Notes under the pieces: generated by a model
The model's database searches: none
What the model was told of the DNA's origin: nothing
The model's input: the letters and a program-made list of their open reading frames with translations, nothing else
Source: an uncultured Pelagibacteraceae bacterium
GTDB lineage: Bacteria > Pseudomonadota > Alphaproteobacteria > Pelagibacterales > Pelagibacteraceae
Assembly (NCBI GenBank): GCA_902577875.1
Contig: CACHAX010000003.1
Location: 1-32,500, forward strand
DNA: 32,500 nucleotides
Direction of reading: 5' to 3'
Translations under genes and position numbers: made by a program
In this document: positions 15,114-23,653 of the stretch, piece by piece
Position numbering within the stretch: position 1 is the first letter of the stretch
Layout: every line of letters begins with the position of its first letter

Positions 15114-17264
15114 TTAACTTTTTTTAATTATTCTATTTAAATGTAATAGAGGTTCAGTGTAGCCTGATGGTTGTGACTTACCATGGAAAATCAACTCACA
15201 TGCCGCCTTAAAAGATATTGATTTGTCGTAATTTGGAGACATATTTTCATATTCAGGATCCCCTTGATTTTGTTTATCAACTATCTTTGCCATTTTCTTA
15301 AGAATTTCTAAAACCTGTCTATTTGAGCAAATTCCATGATGTAGCCAGTTAGCTATATGTTGCGATGATATTCTAAGTGTTGCTCTATCCTCCATTAGTC
15401 CAACGTTATTTATATCTGGAACTTTAGAGCATCCTATTCCTTGATCTACCCACCTAACAACGTATCCCAATATTGTTTGAGCCGAGTTACATAATTCGTT
15501 ATTTATCTCTTCATTACTCCAATTAGGTCTGTCTGCTATTGGAATAGATAACAAGTCATCAATGTAATTTATTTTATTATTATTTAATTTTTTGTGTTTT
15601 TTAAAAATATTTAACTTGTGATAATGCATTGCATGTAAAGAAGCTGCGGTAGGAGATGGAACCCATGCGCAATTTGCACCAGCTTCAAGATGTGATATTT
15701 TTTGATCCATCATATCTTTCATTTTGTCTGGCATGGCCCACATACCTTTACCTATTTGTGCAACACCTGAAAATCCGCATTTTAAACCAATATCTACGTT
15801 GTTATCTTCGTAAGCCTTTATCCACTTTGATTTTTTCATGTCTCCTTTTTTTATCATTGGACCTGCTTCCATTGAGGTGTGCATTTCATCGCCAGTTCTA
15901 TCCAAAAAGCCGGTATTTATAAAAAAAACTCTACTCTTTAATGTTCTTATACATTCTTTTAAGTTTACAGATGTTCTTCTTTCTTCGTCCATAATACCAC
16001 ATTTAATAGTATTTTTTTCAAGTTTTAAGATTTCTTCAACTCTAGTAAATATTTTATCTGTAAAAGCAGTCTCTTCTGGACCATGCATTTTTGGTTTTAC
16101 AATATATATAGAACCTGTTCTTGAGTTACCTTTTTTTTTTAAATCATGAATTGCTGCAGCCGTTGTTATAAATGCGTCCATGATTCCTTCTGGGATTTCA
16201 GAACCATCTTCTAAAATAATTGCTGAATTGGTCATTAGATGACCAACATTCCTAATTAAAAGTAAGCTTCTACCGTGCAACTTTTCTTTTTTATTTTCTT
16301 TTGAAATGTAACTTCTATCTGGATTGAGTTTTCTTTCTAAAGTTTTTCCATCTTTTTCAAAGACGGATTTTAGAGTTCCTTTCATCAAACCTAACCAATT
16401 TCTGTAGCATAAAATTTTATCTTCTGAATCTACTGCTGCTACACTATCTTCGTTATCACATATTGTAGATATTGCAGATTCTATAATTATGTCACTTATT
16501 CCCGCAGCATCCTGAACAGCACTAAAAGCTTTAGGGTTAATTATTATCTCAATTTTTAAATTATTGTTTTCTAAAATTATTGTGGTTGGATTATCAGGTT
16601 CTCCTCTGTATCCAATAAATTTATTTTTATCTACTAACTCAAACTCTTTACTATCTTTTAATATTTTTAAGTTACTTCCCTCTATTTTAAATCCATTTAT
16701 ATCTTTCCAATGAATTTCATTGATAGAGAAGTGATCATTCAGAAAGTTACGAGCAAATTTTATTACCTCTTGTCCTCTCAAAGGGTCATACTTTTGACTA
16801 CCTGTTTCTTCAGATTCAATTAAATCTGTACCATATAAACTATCATAAAGACTTACCCATCTCGCATTAGCAGCATTTAATGTATATCTAGAATTCATTA
16901 TTGGAACAACAAGTTGAGGACCTGCAATATTGGAAATCTCATTATCAAGCTTTTTTGTATCTATCTTAAAATCTTTTCCCTCTTCTTTTAAATATCCAAT
17001 TTCTTTTAAAAAATTCTTGTACTCTTGATGATTAAATTTTCCATTTTTATTTTTTTTTAACCATAAATCAATTTCGGATTGAAGAGTTTCTCGAGCTTCT
17101 AATAGCTTTTTATTGATTGGTGTAAGTTCATTAATACTTTTATCAAAACCATTCCAGAAATCTTTTTGGTTAACATCTAATCCTGGAAGGAGTTCATTAT
17201 TTACAAAATCAGCTAAATTCTTAGAAACAGATAAAGTATTAATTTTAATAAATGAATTACTCAT
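15114..17264 (-). CDS. glcB: Malate synthase G
   Basis: Condenses glyoxylate and acetyl-CoA to malate, joining glycolate/glyoxylate use to the TCA cycle. The 716-residue length from the ATG at 17264 matches the large G isoform (about 720). Features include the N-terminal NLADFVNNELLPGLDV clasp, LLIRNVGHLMTN, the Mg/glyoxylate region GIMDEERRTSVNL, GFLDRTGDEMHTSMEAGPM and the C-terminal LMEDRATLRISSQHIANW with the catalytic-base Asp. An in-frame TTG at 17303 would add 13 unsupported residues. The 146-bp divergent spacer to accA holds no recognisable glycine aptamer, although such a riboswitch has been described for glcB in SAR11 relatives. Confidence 0.96.
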   Translation of the reverse strand: MSNSFIKINTLSVSKNLADFVNNELLPGLDVNQKDFWNGFDKSINELTPINKKLLEARETLQSEIDLWLKKNKNGKFNHQEYKNFLKEIGYLKEEGKDFKIDTKKLDNEISNIAGPQLVVPIMNSRYTLNAANARWVSLYDSLYGTDLIESEETGSQKYDPLRGQEVIKFARNFLNDHFSINEIHWKDINGFKIEGSNLKILKDSKEFELVDKNKFIGYRGEPDNPTTIILENNNLKIEIIINPKAFSAVQDAAGISDIIIESAISTICDNEDSVAAVDSEDKILCYRNWLGLMKGTLKSVFEKDGKTLERKLNPDRSYISKENKKEKLHGRSLLLIRNVGHLMTNSAIILEDGSEIPEGIMDAFITTAAAIHDLKKKGNSRTGSIYIVKPKMHGPEETAFTDKIFTRVEEILKLEKNTIKCGIMDEERRTSVNLKECIRTLKSRVFFINTGFLDRTGDEMHTSMEAGPMIKKGDMKKSKWIKAYEDNNVDIGLKCGFSGVAQIGKGMWAMPDKMKDMMDQKISHLEAGANCAWVPSPTAASLHAMHYHKLNIFKKHKKLNNNKINYIDDLLSIPIADRPNWSNEEINNELCNSAQTILGYVVRWVDQGIGCSKVPDINNVGLMEDRATLRISSQHIANWLHHGICSNRQVLEILKKMAKIVDKQNQGDPEYENMSPNYDKSISFKAACELIFHGKSQPSGYTEPLLHLNRIIKKS

Positions 17265-17370
17265 AGTTTTATAAATTTTGAAACCGTTGTATATGATAAT
17301 CAATAAATTATGTCATTAGTTTATTTAAAAAAATGTTATTTTTCATCCGAAAAAATATAATTTTCGTAAT

Positions 17371-17404
17371 TTGATCATTTTATCGCCTAAAAATTATATA
17401 TAAT
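17371..17404 (+). promoter_or_regulatory. Candidate accA promoter
   Basis: TTGATC at 17371-17376, then 17-18 bp to an AT-rich run containing TTATAT/TATATA (17394-17400) and TATAAT (17399-17404). The accA ATG is at 17411, so the 5'-UTR would be very short or absent. The run is so AT-rich that the exact -10 is uncertain. Confidence 0.35.
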
Positions 17405-17410
17405 AAAGCA

Positions 17411-18517
17411 ATGAAAAATTATTTAAATTTTGAGACTGATATAAAAAACTTAGAAACAGAATTAGATAAATTAAAAGATCCTTATAATCATGACGGCCTT
17501 TCAGAAGTTGATACAAGTAAAATTACTGATTTACAAAATGAAATAGATAAAAAACTTAAAGATGTATATTCAAATCTTGATGCATGGCAGACAACATTGG
17601 TTGCAAGACATGAGGATAGACCTAAATCAAAATTTTTTATAGATAATTTATTTGACGAATTTATTTCACTTTCAGGAGATAGATTTTATGGAGAGGATAA
17701 ATCTGTAATATGTGGCTTTGGTAAGTTTAATTATAAGTCAGTTTTAGTAATAGGACAGGAAAAAGGTGAAAATTTAGACTCAAGGATTGAGAGAAATTTT
17801 GGGATGATGAGACCTGAAGGCTATAGGAAAACAATAAGATTAATGAAACTGGCTAACAAATTTAAAATACCAATTATTAATTTTGTTGATACCCCAGGTG
17901 CTTACCCAGGAGTTGGAGCTGAAGAAAGAGGACAAGCCGAAGCAATTGCAAAGTCAATTGAGTGTTCTATGCAACTGACTGTTCCTACTCTATCTATTAT
18001 TATAGGTGAAGGAGGTTCAGGTGGTGCGATTGCACTAGCTTCTTCAAGTAAAGTATTGATGTTAGAGAATGCAATATATTCAGTTATATCTCCAGAGGGA
18101 TGCGCAACAATACTTTGGCGAGATCCAACAAAGACTTTAGAAGCTGCAAAAGCAATGAAGTTGTCAGCGAAAGATCTTTTAAAACTAGAAATAATTGATG
18201 AGATAATACCCGAACCTTTAGGGGGTGCACATCGAGATAAAGATCTTATTTTAGACAATGTCCGTAATGCTATTGATAGAAACTTAAGTAAATTTCTCAC
18301 ATTAAATGAGGAAGAAATATTAAATCAAAGAAAGAATAAGTTTTTAGATATTGGAAGGAATAAAGGTTTCAGTACTAATGCAGCGCATCAAAATAAACTT
18401 ACTATTAAACATAATCTCCTTCAAAATTTGATTTCAAATATTAAATTCAGAAAAAAATTATTTATTTCAACTACATCAATCCTTTTATTATTAATTTTAT
18501 TAATAGTGATTTTTTAA
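17411..18517 (+). CDS. accA: Acetyl-CoA carboxylase carboxyltransferase alpha subunit, with hydrophobic C-terminal tail
   Basis: Alpha subunit of the carboxyltransferase half of acetyl-CoA carboxylase, which makes malonyl-CoA for fatty acid synthesis with AccD (not in the window). Visible are the N-terminal coiled region, ARHEDRP, FISLSGDRFYGED, GRNFGM-like ERNFGMMRPEGYRK, FVDTPGAYPGVGAEERGQ, the oxyanion stretch GEGGSGGAIALA and SVISPEGCATILWRD. The core ends near residue 315, the usual length of the family. About 50 extra residues follow, ending in a continuous hydrophobic run (about 350-368, LFISTTSILLLLILLIVIF) preceded by KFRKK. This looks like a C-terminal membrane anchor with the enzyme on the cytoplasmic side. 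The gene ends one base from the convergent secA stop. Confidence 0.95.
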   Translation: MKNYLNFETDIKNLETELDKLKDPYNHDGLSEVDTSKITDLQNEIDKKLKDVYSNLDAWQTTLVARHEDRPKSKFFIDNLFDEFISLSGDRFYGEDKSVICGFGKFNYKSVLVIGQEKGENLDSRIERNFGMMRPEGYRKTIRLMKLANKFKIPIINFVDTPGAYPGVGAEERGQAEAIAKSIECSMQLTVPTLSIIIGEGGSGGAIALASSSKVLMLENAIYSVISPEGCATILWRDPTKTLEAAKAMKLSAKDLLKLEIIDEIIPEPLGGAHRDKDLILDNVRNAIDRNLSKFLTLNEEEILNQRKNKFLDIGRNKGFSTNAAHQNKLTIKHNLLQNLISNIKFRKKLFISTTSILLLLILLIVIF

Positions 18518-18518
18518 T

Positions 18519-21041
18519 TTATAATGCTCCACAGCAGTGTTTATATTTTTTCCCAGATCCACATGGGCAAGGTTCATTTCTTCCAATTTTACTTTTTGCT
18601 ATAGATTTTAAGTTTTCATTCACTTTGTTTTGAGAATTATCTTCCTCTTCTTTTTGTATTATTTTCAAATTTAATAGCATTGTTACAAGATCAGTTTTTA
18701 ATTTTCCCAGTAAATTTTCAAATAATAAAAAAGCTTCTTTTTTGTACTCCACTAAAGGATCTCTTTGTCCATAAGATCTTAAACCAATTACTTGTCTTAA
18801 TTGCTCTAGGTATTGAATGTGTGATTTCCAATTTTGATCTATAATTTGTACCAATATTCTTTTTTCAACTTCTTTTCCTTGTTCAACACCTAATAATTTA
18901 TTTCTTTCATCTCTGTTACTAATAAATTTATCCTTTATTTTTTTTTCCATTGTTTTTAGATCTAAATTTAAAATTTCACCCAATTCATCATCAGTTATTG
19001 ATTTGCCTAAAGTCTGCTTTAAAGCATTTGGAAATTCTTTAGAATTTGGCGATTTATCGTGTAATATTTTTTGTCTTTTTAAATTTTCTAGGACCTCTTC
19101 AAGAAAAATATCTGAATAATTCTCTTTTTCTTTACCATCAATTACATTTTTTCGTTGTTCAAAAATTACATGTCTTTGGTCATTAAGAACATTATCAAAT
19201 TTAATAAGTGTTTTCCTTATATCAAAGTTTCTTGCTTCAACTTTTTGTTGTGCTCTTTCAATTGCTTTATTTATCCAAGGATGATCAATACTTTCACCAT
19301 CTTTAAGACCAAGCTTTTCTAGCATTGAATTCATGGTTTCTGACCCAAATAATCTCATCAAATCATCTTCTAAACTTACAAAAAATATTGAACTGCCTTC
19401 ATCTCCTTGTCTTCCCGATCTTCCTCTTGCTTGATTATCAACTCTCCTACTTTCCATTCTTTCGGTTCCAATGACAAATAAACCTCCCCTTTTTTTCACA
19501 TCATCTTTTTCAGATTGATTTTGTCCACCCAACTTAATATCAACACCTCTTCCTGATATACTTGTTGTAATAATTACAGAATTTATTTTGCCTGCGTTTG
19601 CAATAATTTCAGCTTCTTTCTCATGGTTCTTAGCATTTAAAACAATATGTTTAATTTTTTCTTTTTTTAACAAATTAGAGTAATGCTCAGATTTATTTAT
19701 GCTAGATGTAAAAACCAATAATGGTTGTCCAATTTCATTACATTCTTTTATTTTTCTTATGATAGCATTATCTTTTTCTAAACTTGTTCTAAAGATTTGG
19801 TCGTTAAGATCATTTCTTATCATATCTTTGTTAGTAGGAATCTGTAAAACCGGCAAGTTATAAATTTCAAAAAATTCTGCAGACTCTGTTTGTGCTGTTC
19901 CTGTGCAACCAGCCAATTTATCATACAACTTAAAAAAATTTTGATAAGTTATTGATGCCAATGTTTGATTTTCAGCTTTAACTTCTATTTTTTCTTTAGC
20001 TTCTAAACTTTGATGAAGTCCATCACCAAATCTTCTACCTGGCAATTGCCTACCTGTTTGTTCGTCAATTATAATTATTTCGTTATCTTTAACTATATAA
20101 TCTCTTCCATTCTCAAATAAATAATTTGCCCTTAATGCTTGGTTTACATGATGAACTAAATGTAAATTTTCAGGGTCATAAAAATTGTTATTTTTTAAAA
20201 TACCAGCATCAGAAAATATTTTTTCAACATTATCTATTCCTTCATTTGTTAAGAGTATGTTTTTTTCTTTTTCATCTAAGTCAAAGTCTGTTTTTTTTAA
20301 ATTTTTAGTTAATTTATCTACAGCAATATATTGCATAGTTTTATCTTCTGCTGCTCCAGAAATAACTAATGGAGTTCTTGCTTCATCTATTAAACAAGAG
20401 TCAATCTCATCAACTATAGCGAAGTTATGCTTCCTCAAGACCATTTCATTTTTTGAATATTTCATGTTGTCTCTTAAAAAATCAAAGCCTAATTCACTGT
20501 TAGTGGCATAAGTTATATCTTTATTATAATTTTCTTTACGTTCCTCATCTGATTGGTTTGAGTTTATATATCCACAACTCAAACCCAAAAAATTGTAAAT
20601 TTTACCCATATTTATACTATCTCTTTTTGCCAAATAATCATTTACAGTAACTATATGAACACCTTTTTTTTCTAATGCATTAAGGTACGCAGCAAGAACA
20701 ATTGTAAGTGTTTTGCCTTCACCCGTTTTCATCTCTGCAATCTTATTCTCATGTAAAGCAATACCTCCAATTAGCTGAACATCAAAGTGTCTCTCATTAT
20801 TAATTCTTTTCGAAGCTTCTCTTACCATTGCAAATGCCTCAGGTAATATGTCGTTTAATTTTTCTCCTTCATTTAATCTAGAAATAAATTCATAGGTTCT
20901 TAAAGGAAATTCATTATCCTCAAATTTGCTAACCTTATTTTCCTTAAGGTTAATCTCTTTTACAATTTTTTGAATTCTGTCTAATTCTTTTTGATTGCCA
21001 CTTTTTATAAATTTACTAATAATGTTTAATGGATTAAGCAT
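18519..21041 (-). CDS. secA: Preprotein translocase ATPase SecA
   Basis: ATP-driven motor that pushes unfolded preproteins through SecYEG. At 840 residues it is slightly shorter than E. coli SecA (901). Walker A lies in AEMKTGEGKTL (about residue 100). The DEAD-like motif is IVDEIDSCLIDEARTPLVISG. HHVNQALRANYLF, GCTGTAQTE and SGRGVDIKLGG follow, and the arginine-rich helicase motif appears as ERMESRRVDNQARGRSGRQG. The family usually has TERHESRRIDNQ.RGR and GRGTD, so there are minor substitutions. The C-terminus has the SecB/zinc site CPCGSGKKYKHCC. The ATG at 21041-21039 is divergent from argJ with a 59-bp spacer. Confidence 0.97.
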   Translation of the reverse strand: MLNPLNIISKFIKSGNQKELDRIQKIVKEINLKENKVSKFEDNEFPLRTYEFISRLNEGEKLNDILPEAFAMVREASKRINNERHFDVQLIGGIALHENKIAEMKTGEGKTLTIVLAAYLNALEKKGVHIVTVNDYLAKRDSINMGKIYNFLGLSCGYINSNQSDEERKENYNKDITYATNSELGFDFLRDNMKYSKNEMVLRKHNFAIVDEIDSCLIDEARTPLVISGAAEDKTMQYIAVDKLTKNLKKTDFDLDEKEKNILLTNEGIDNVEKIFSDAGILKNNNFYDPENLHLVHHVNQALRANYLFENGRDYIVKDNEIIIIDEQTGRQLPGRRFGDGLHQSLEAKEKIEVKAENQTLASITYQNFFKLYDKLAGCTGTAQTESAEFFEIYNLPVLQIPTNKDMIRNDLNDQIFRTSLEKDNAIIRKIKECNEIGQPLLVFTSSINKSEHYSNLLKKEKIKHIVLNAKNHEKEAEIIANAGKINSVIITTSISGRGVDIKLGGQNQSEKDDVKKRGGLFVIGTERMESRRVDNQARGRSGRQGDEGSSIFFVSLEDDLMRLFGSETMNSMLEKLGLKDGESIDHPWINKAIERAQQKVEARNFDIRKTLIKFDNVLNDQRHVIFEQRKNVIDGKEKENYSDIFLEEVLENLKRQKILHDKSPNSKEFPNALKQTLGKSITDDELGEILNLDLKTMEKKIKDKFISNRDERNKLLGVEQGKEVEKRILVQIIDQNWKSHIQYLEQLRQVIGLRSYGQRDPLVEYKKEAFLLFENLLGKLKTDLVTMLLNLKIIQKEEEDNSQNKVNENLKSIAKSKIGRNEPCPCGSGKKYKHCCGAL

Positions 21042-21045
21042 ATTT

Positions 21046-21074
21046 TTGATGTTTTAATATTTATAAATTATATA
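21046..21074 (+). promoter_or_regulatory. Candidate argJ promoter
   Basis: TTGATG (21046-21051), a 17-bp spacer and TATATA (21069-21074) lie in the 59-bp divergent spacer between the secA and argJ starts. Transcription would begin near 21081, about 20 bases before the argJ ATG. The AT-rich background makes chance matches likely. Confidence 0.35.
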
Positions 21075-21100
21075 GTTATTTATTTAAAAAATTAAATAGC

Positions 21101-22402
21101 ATGGATTTCGGTATAAACAACTTTTTTGACAAGAAACACAAGGACTCTAAAATAGGACATTTCCAAGATCTTGAACATATTGATGGAGTGTCTATCTCAA
21201 CAATTAGCTGTGGTCTCTATAATAAAAAAAGAGATGACTTAGTTTTATTTTATTTTAGAGATGGTGCAAATTATGCAAATGTATATACAAAATCTAGTTT
21301 AATCTCTGAAAATATAAAGTGGAATAAAAAAATAAAGGATAAAAAGATTTATGGCATTCTAATAAATACTAGAAATGCAAATGCCCTAACAGGAAATGAT
21401 GGTTATAACTCACTTAAAAAAATCTCTTTGAATTTATCAAAATTATTAACATCAAAACAAATAGAAGATGAAGAAAAACCTAGAGAAATTAAACCAAACC
21501 AAATATTATTTTCTTGTACTGGAACAATAGGGGAAAAATTTCCTGAAAATGAAATTTTAGGTAGCATTAAAAACTTAGTTGATAAAATAAAATACAATCA
21601 AAATAAACTAATTTGGATCAAAGCTGCCCTTGGAATTATGACAACAGATACTAAACCAAAATTATCAATGGCAGAATGTAAAATAGCTGGTTCTGATGTA
21701 AAAGTGTATGGAATTGCAAAAGGTTCAGGAATGATCTTCCCAAATATGGCAACAACTTTAGGATTTATTTTTACTGATGCCAACATTTCTTCATCAATTT
21801 TGAAACAGATACTTAATTTAAATATTAAGACTACTTTTAATGCTATAACATGTGATGGAGATACTAGTACAAATGACATGGTTTCAATATTTTCAACAGG
21901 TAAAGCAAACAATAAAGAGATTAAAAGTTTTAAAGATCCAAAACTAAAGCAATTCATTAATAGTGTTCATCAGGTCATGCTAAACTTAGCAAAAAGAGTA
22001 GCAAGTGATGGAGAGGGAGCAACAAAATTTGTTACCATTAGATGCCTTAACAGCAAAACTGAGAAAGATGCAAAAAATATCTGTTTCTCAATAGCCAATT
22101 CGCCATTAGTTAAGACAGCAATCTTTGGAGAAGATCCAAATTGGGGGAGAATAGCGATGGCAATCGGAAAAAGTGGTGCAACTATTAGACATGAAAAATT
22201 ATCTATATTTATGGGGTCTAATATAATTCTTAAAGATGGAAAGTTAGATAAAAATTATAATGAAAACATTTTAAGTGATTATATGAAAAATGAAAATATA
22301 GAGATAACAATTGACTTATCTATTGGAAGTAAGAAATTTACAGCTTATACTATGGATTTATCAAAGGAATATATTGAAATTAATTCTGACTACAGATCTT
22401 AG
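21101..22402 (+). CDS. argJ: Glutamate N-acetyltransferase / ornithine acetyltransferase
   Basis: Transfers acetyl from N-acetylornithine to glutamate, recycling the acetyl group of arginine synthesis; some members also use acetyl-CoA. It links to ArgD and ArgF at 8148-10242. The precursor cuts itself at a conserved Ala-Thr: KGSGMIFPNMATTLGF places the new N-terminal nucleophile at Thr218. FSCTGTIGEKFPEN carries the oxyanion threonine, and TCDGDTSTNDMV and DPNWGRIAMAIGKSG follow. The length is 433 residues, and the C-terminus ends in YIEINSDYRS, close to the family YV.INA.YRS. The ATG at 21101 gives a slightly longer N-terminus than usual; no better start is visible. No Shine-Dalgarno sequence is seen. 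Confidence 0.95.
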   Translation: MDFGINNFFDKKHKDSKIGHFQDLEHIDGVSISTISCGLYNKKRDDLVLFYFRDGANYANVYTKSSLISENIKWNKKIKDKKIYGILINTRNANALTGNDGYNSLKKISLNLSKLLTSKQIEDEEKPREIKPNQILFSCTGTIGEKFPENEILGSIKNLVDKIKYNQNKLIWIKAALGIMTTDTKPKLSMAECKIAGSDVKVYGIAKGSGMIFPNMATTLGFIFTDANISSSILKQILNLNIKTTFNAITCDGDTSTNDMVSIFSTGKANNKEIKSFKDPKLKQFINSVHQVMLNLAKRVASDGEGATKFVTIRCLNSKTEKDAKNICFSIANSPLVKTAIFGEDPNWGRIAMAIGKSGATIRHEKLSIFMGSNIILKDGKLDKNYNENILSDYMKNENIEITIDLSIGSKKFTAYTMDLSKEYIEINSDYRS

Positions 22403-22439
22403 GTATTGAAATCTTATAAAATATTATTATGTCATTTTC

Positions 22440-22862
22440 ATGATAAAATATCTATTAAATTGTAAAAGTTGCAGATTTGAGTTTGAAAGTTGGTTTGCTA
22501 GCTCAAAAGAATTTGATAAATTGAAAAAACTAAATCTTCTTAATTGTCAGCAATGTAATTCTCAAAAAATTGAAAAGTCTTTGATGAAACCAAACTTAGT
22601 AAATTCTAAGTTTAAACAAGATAAAGCTTATAAATATAATCAAAATGTTAAAAAAAAATTAAGAGAATATCAAAAATTTATAAAAGAAAACTTTGAATAT
22701 GTTGGAGAAAATTTTGCTTATGAAGCAAGATCAATTCATTACAATAAAAATAAGAATAAAAAAAATATTTTTGGAAAAGCATCAACTGAAGATGTTAAGG
22801 AACTAAAAGAAGAAGGTATAGAGACATCAACTATTCCATGGATAGAAGATAGGGAAAATTAG
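22440..22862 (+). CDS. DUF1178 family protein
   Basis: A 140-residue protein matching DUF1178, common in alpha- and betaproteobacteria and of unknown function. It starts MIKYLLNCKSCRFEFESWF with a Cx2C pair (CKSC), followed by a second pair (CQQC near residue 36), so an N-terminal zinc ribbon is likely. The C-terminal half has the family phrases VGENFAYEARSIHY and FGKAS...ELKEEGIE, ending IPWIEDREN. It starts 37 bp after argJ and is probably read with it. Its TAG stop overlaps the ubiG stop on the other strand. Confidence 0.88.
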   Translation: MIKYLLNCKSCRFEFESWFASSKEFDKLKKLNLLNCQQCNSQKIEKSLMKPNLVNSKFKQDKAYKYNQNVKKKLREYQKFIKENFEYVGENFAYEARSIHYNKNKNKKNIFGKASTEDVKELKEEGIETSTIPWIEDREN

Positions 22863-23587
22863 GCCTTTTTATATTTTGTAATGTAATTTACGGACTTATC
22901 ATTTGAAAGTTTCCACTTATTTAAAATTGGATTAAATTTAACTCCATCTATACTTTTTAATACAAGTGAATTTTTGTTACAAATGTTTTCTAAATTTTTA
23001 GGTTTTACAAATTTATTCCAGTCATGTGTTCCGATTGGAAGCCATCTTAGAATATATTCAGCTCCTATAATTGCAAATACATAAGATTTTAATGTTTGGT
23101 TTAACGTGGCAATAAACATTAAACCATTATCTTTTAAAAATTTAGTACTTTGATTTATAAATTTAGGAATATCCTCAACATGTTCAACTATTTCCATATT
23201 AAGAATTACATCAAATTTTTTTTTATAATTAAAATTTTCTGGAGACTTATCATAATACTCAATTTTTAAATTGCTTATTTTTAAATGATGTTTTGCAATA
23301 TCAATATTTTTTTTGGACGCATCGATACCTACAACTTCTGCTCCAAGTCTTGCCAAAGGTTCAGATAATAAGCCTCCTCCACATCCAATATCAAGAATAT
23401 TTATTCCTTTTAGTGGTTTGTGATTTGATGAAATATTAAAATCTTTAATAATATTGTTTTTTATATACTCTATTCTAATTGGATTAAATTTGTGAAGTGG
23501 TTTAAATTTTCCATTAGGATTCCACCATTCTTCAGCAATTTTGTTAAATTTTTCGACTTCTTCTTTGTTTATAGTATTATTACTCAT
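22859..23587 (-). CDS. ubiG: Ubiquinone biosynthesis O-methyltransferase
   Basis: SAM-dependent methyltransferase making both O-methylations of ubiquinone synthesis. The N-terminal EEWWNPNGKFKPLHKFNPIR is typical of UbiG/Coq3. Motif I is LDIGCGGGLLSEPLARLG, followed by the acidic VVGIDAS and the motif II region FDVILNMEIVEHVED. A later GTHDWNKFVKP stretch is also characteristic. The length of 242 residues is normal. The ATG at 23587 is divergent from lysC with a 66-bp spacer, in which I could not assign a clear promoter to either side. Confidence 0.95.
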   Translation of the reverse strand: MSNNTINKEEVEKFNKIAEEWWNPNGKFKPLHKFNPIRIEYIKNNIIKDFNISSNHKPLKGINILDIGCGGGLLSEPLARLGAEVVGIDASKKNIDIAKHHLKISNLKIEYYDKSPENFNYKKKFDVILNMEIVEHVEDIPKFINQSTKFLKDNGLMFIATLNQTLKSYVFAIIGAEYILRWLPIGTHDWNKFVKPKNLENICNKNSLVLKSIDGVKFNPILNKWKLSNDKSVNYITKYKKA

Positions 23588-23653
23588 TCTTTATTGACAT
23601 TATAAATAAGATGTATTTTATCAATATTATAAAGCTTGTAAATAAAACTACCA

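Noticed and set aside
15111-15130. A/T-only inverted repeat (TAATTAA...TTAATTA) at the recR/glcB junction as a possible terminator
   Set aside because: A 7-bp stem of only A-T pairs overlapping the glcB stop is too weak, and such repeats are expected by chance in this base composition.
15656-16149. Two open frames of 88 and 103 residues antisense to glcB
   Set aside because: They overlap strongly conserved malate synthase motifs on the other strand and have no promoter or recognisable domain.
17265-17303. In-frame TTG extension of malate synthase G (13 residues)
   Set aside because: The family N-terminus aligns from the ATG at 17264; the extension is only AT-rich spacer sequence.
17348-17366. 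CGAAAA...TTTTCG dyad in the glcB-accA spacer as a regulatory RNA stem
   Set aside because: Only six pairs, four of them A-T, with no conserved aptamer sequence around it; not distinguishable from background.
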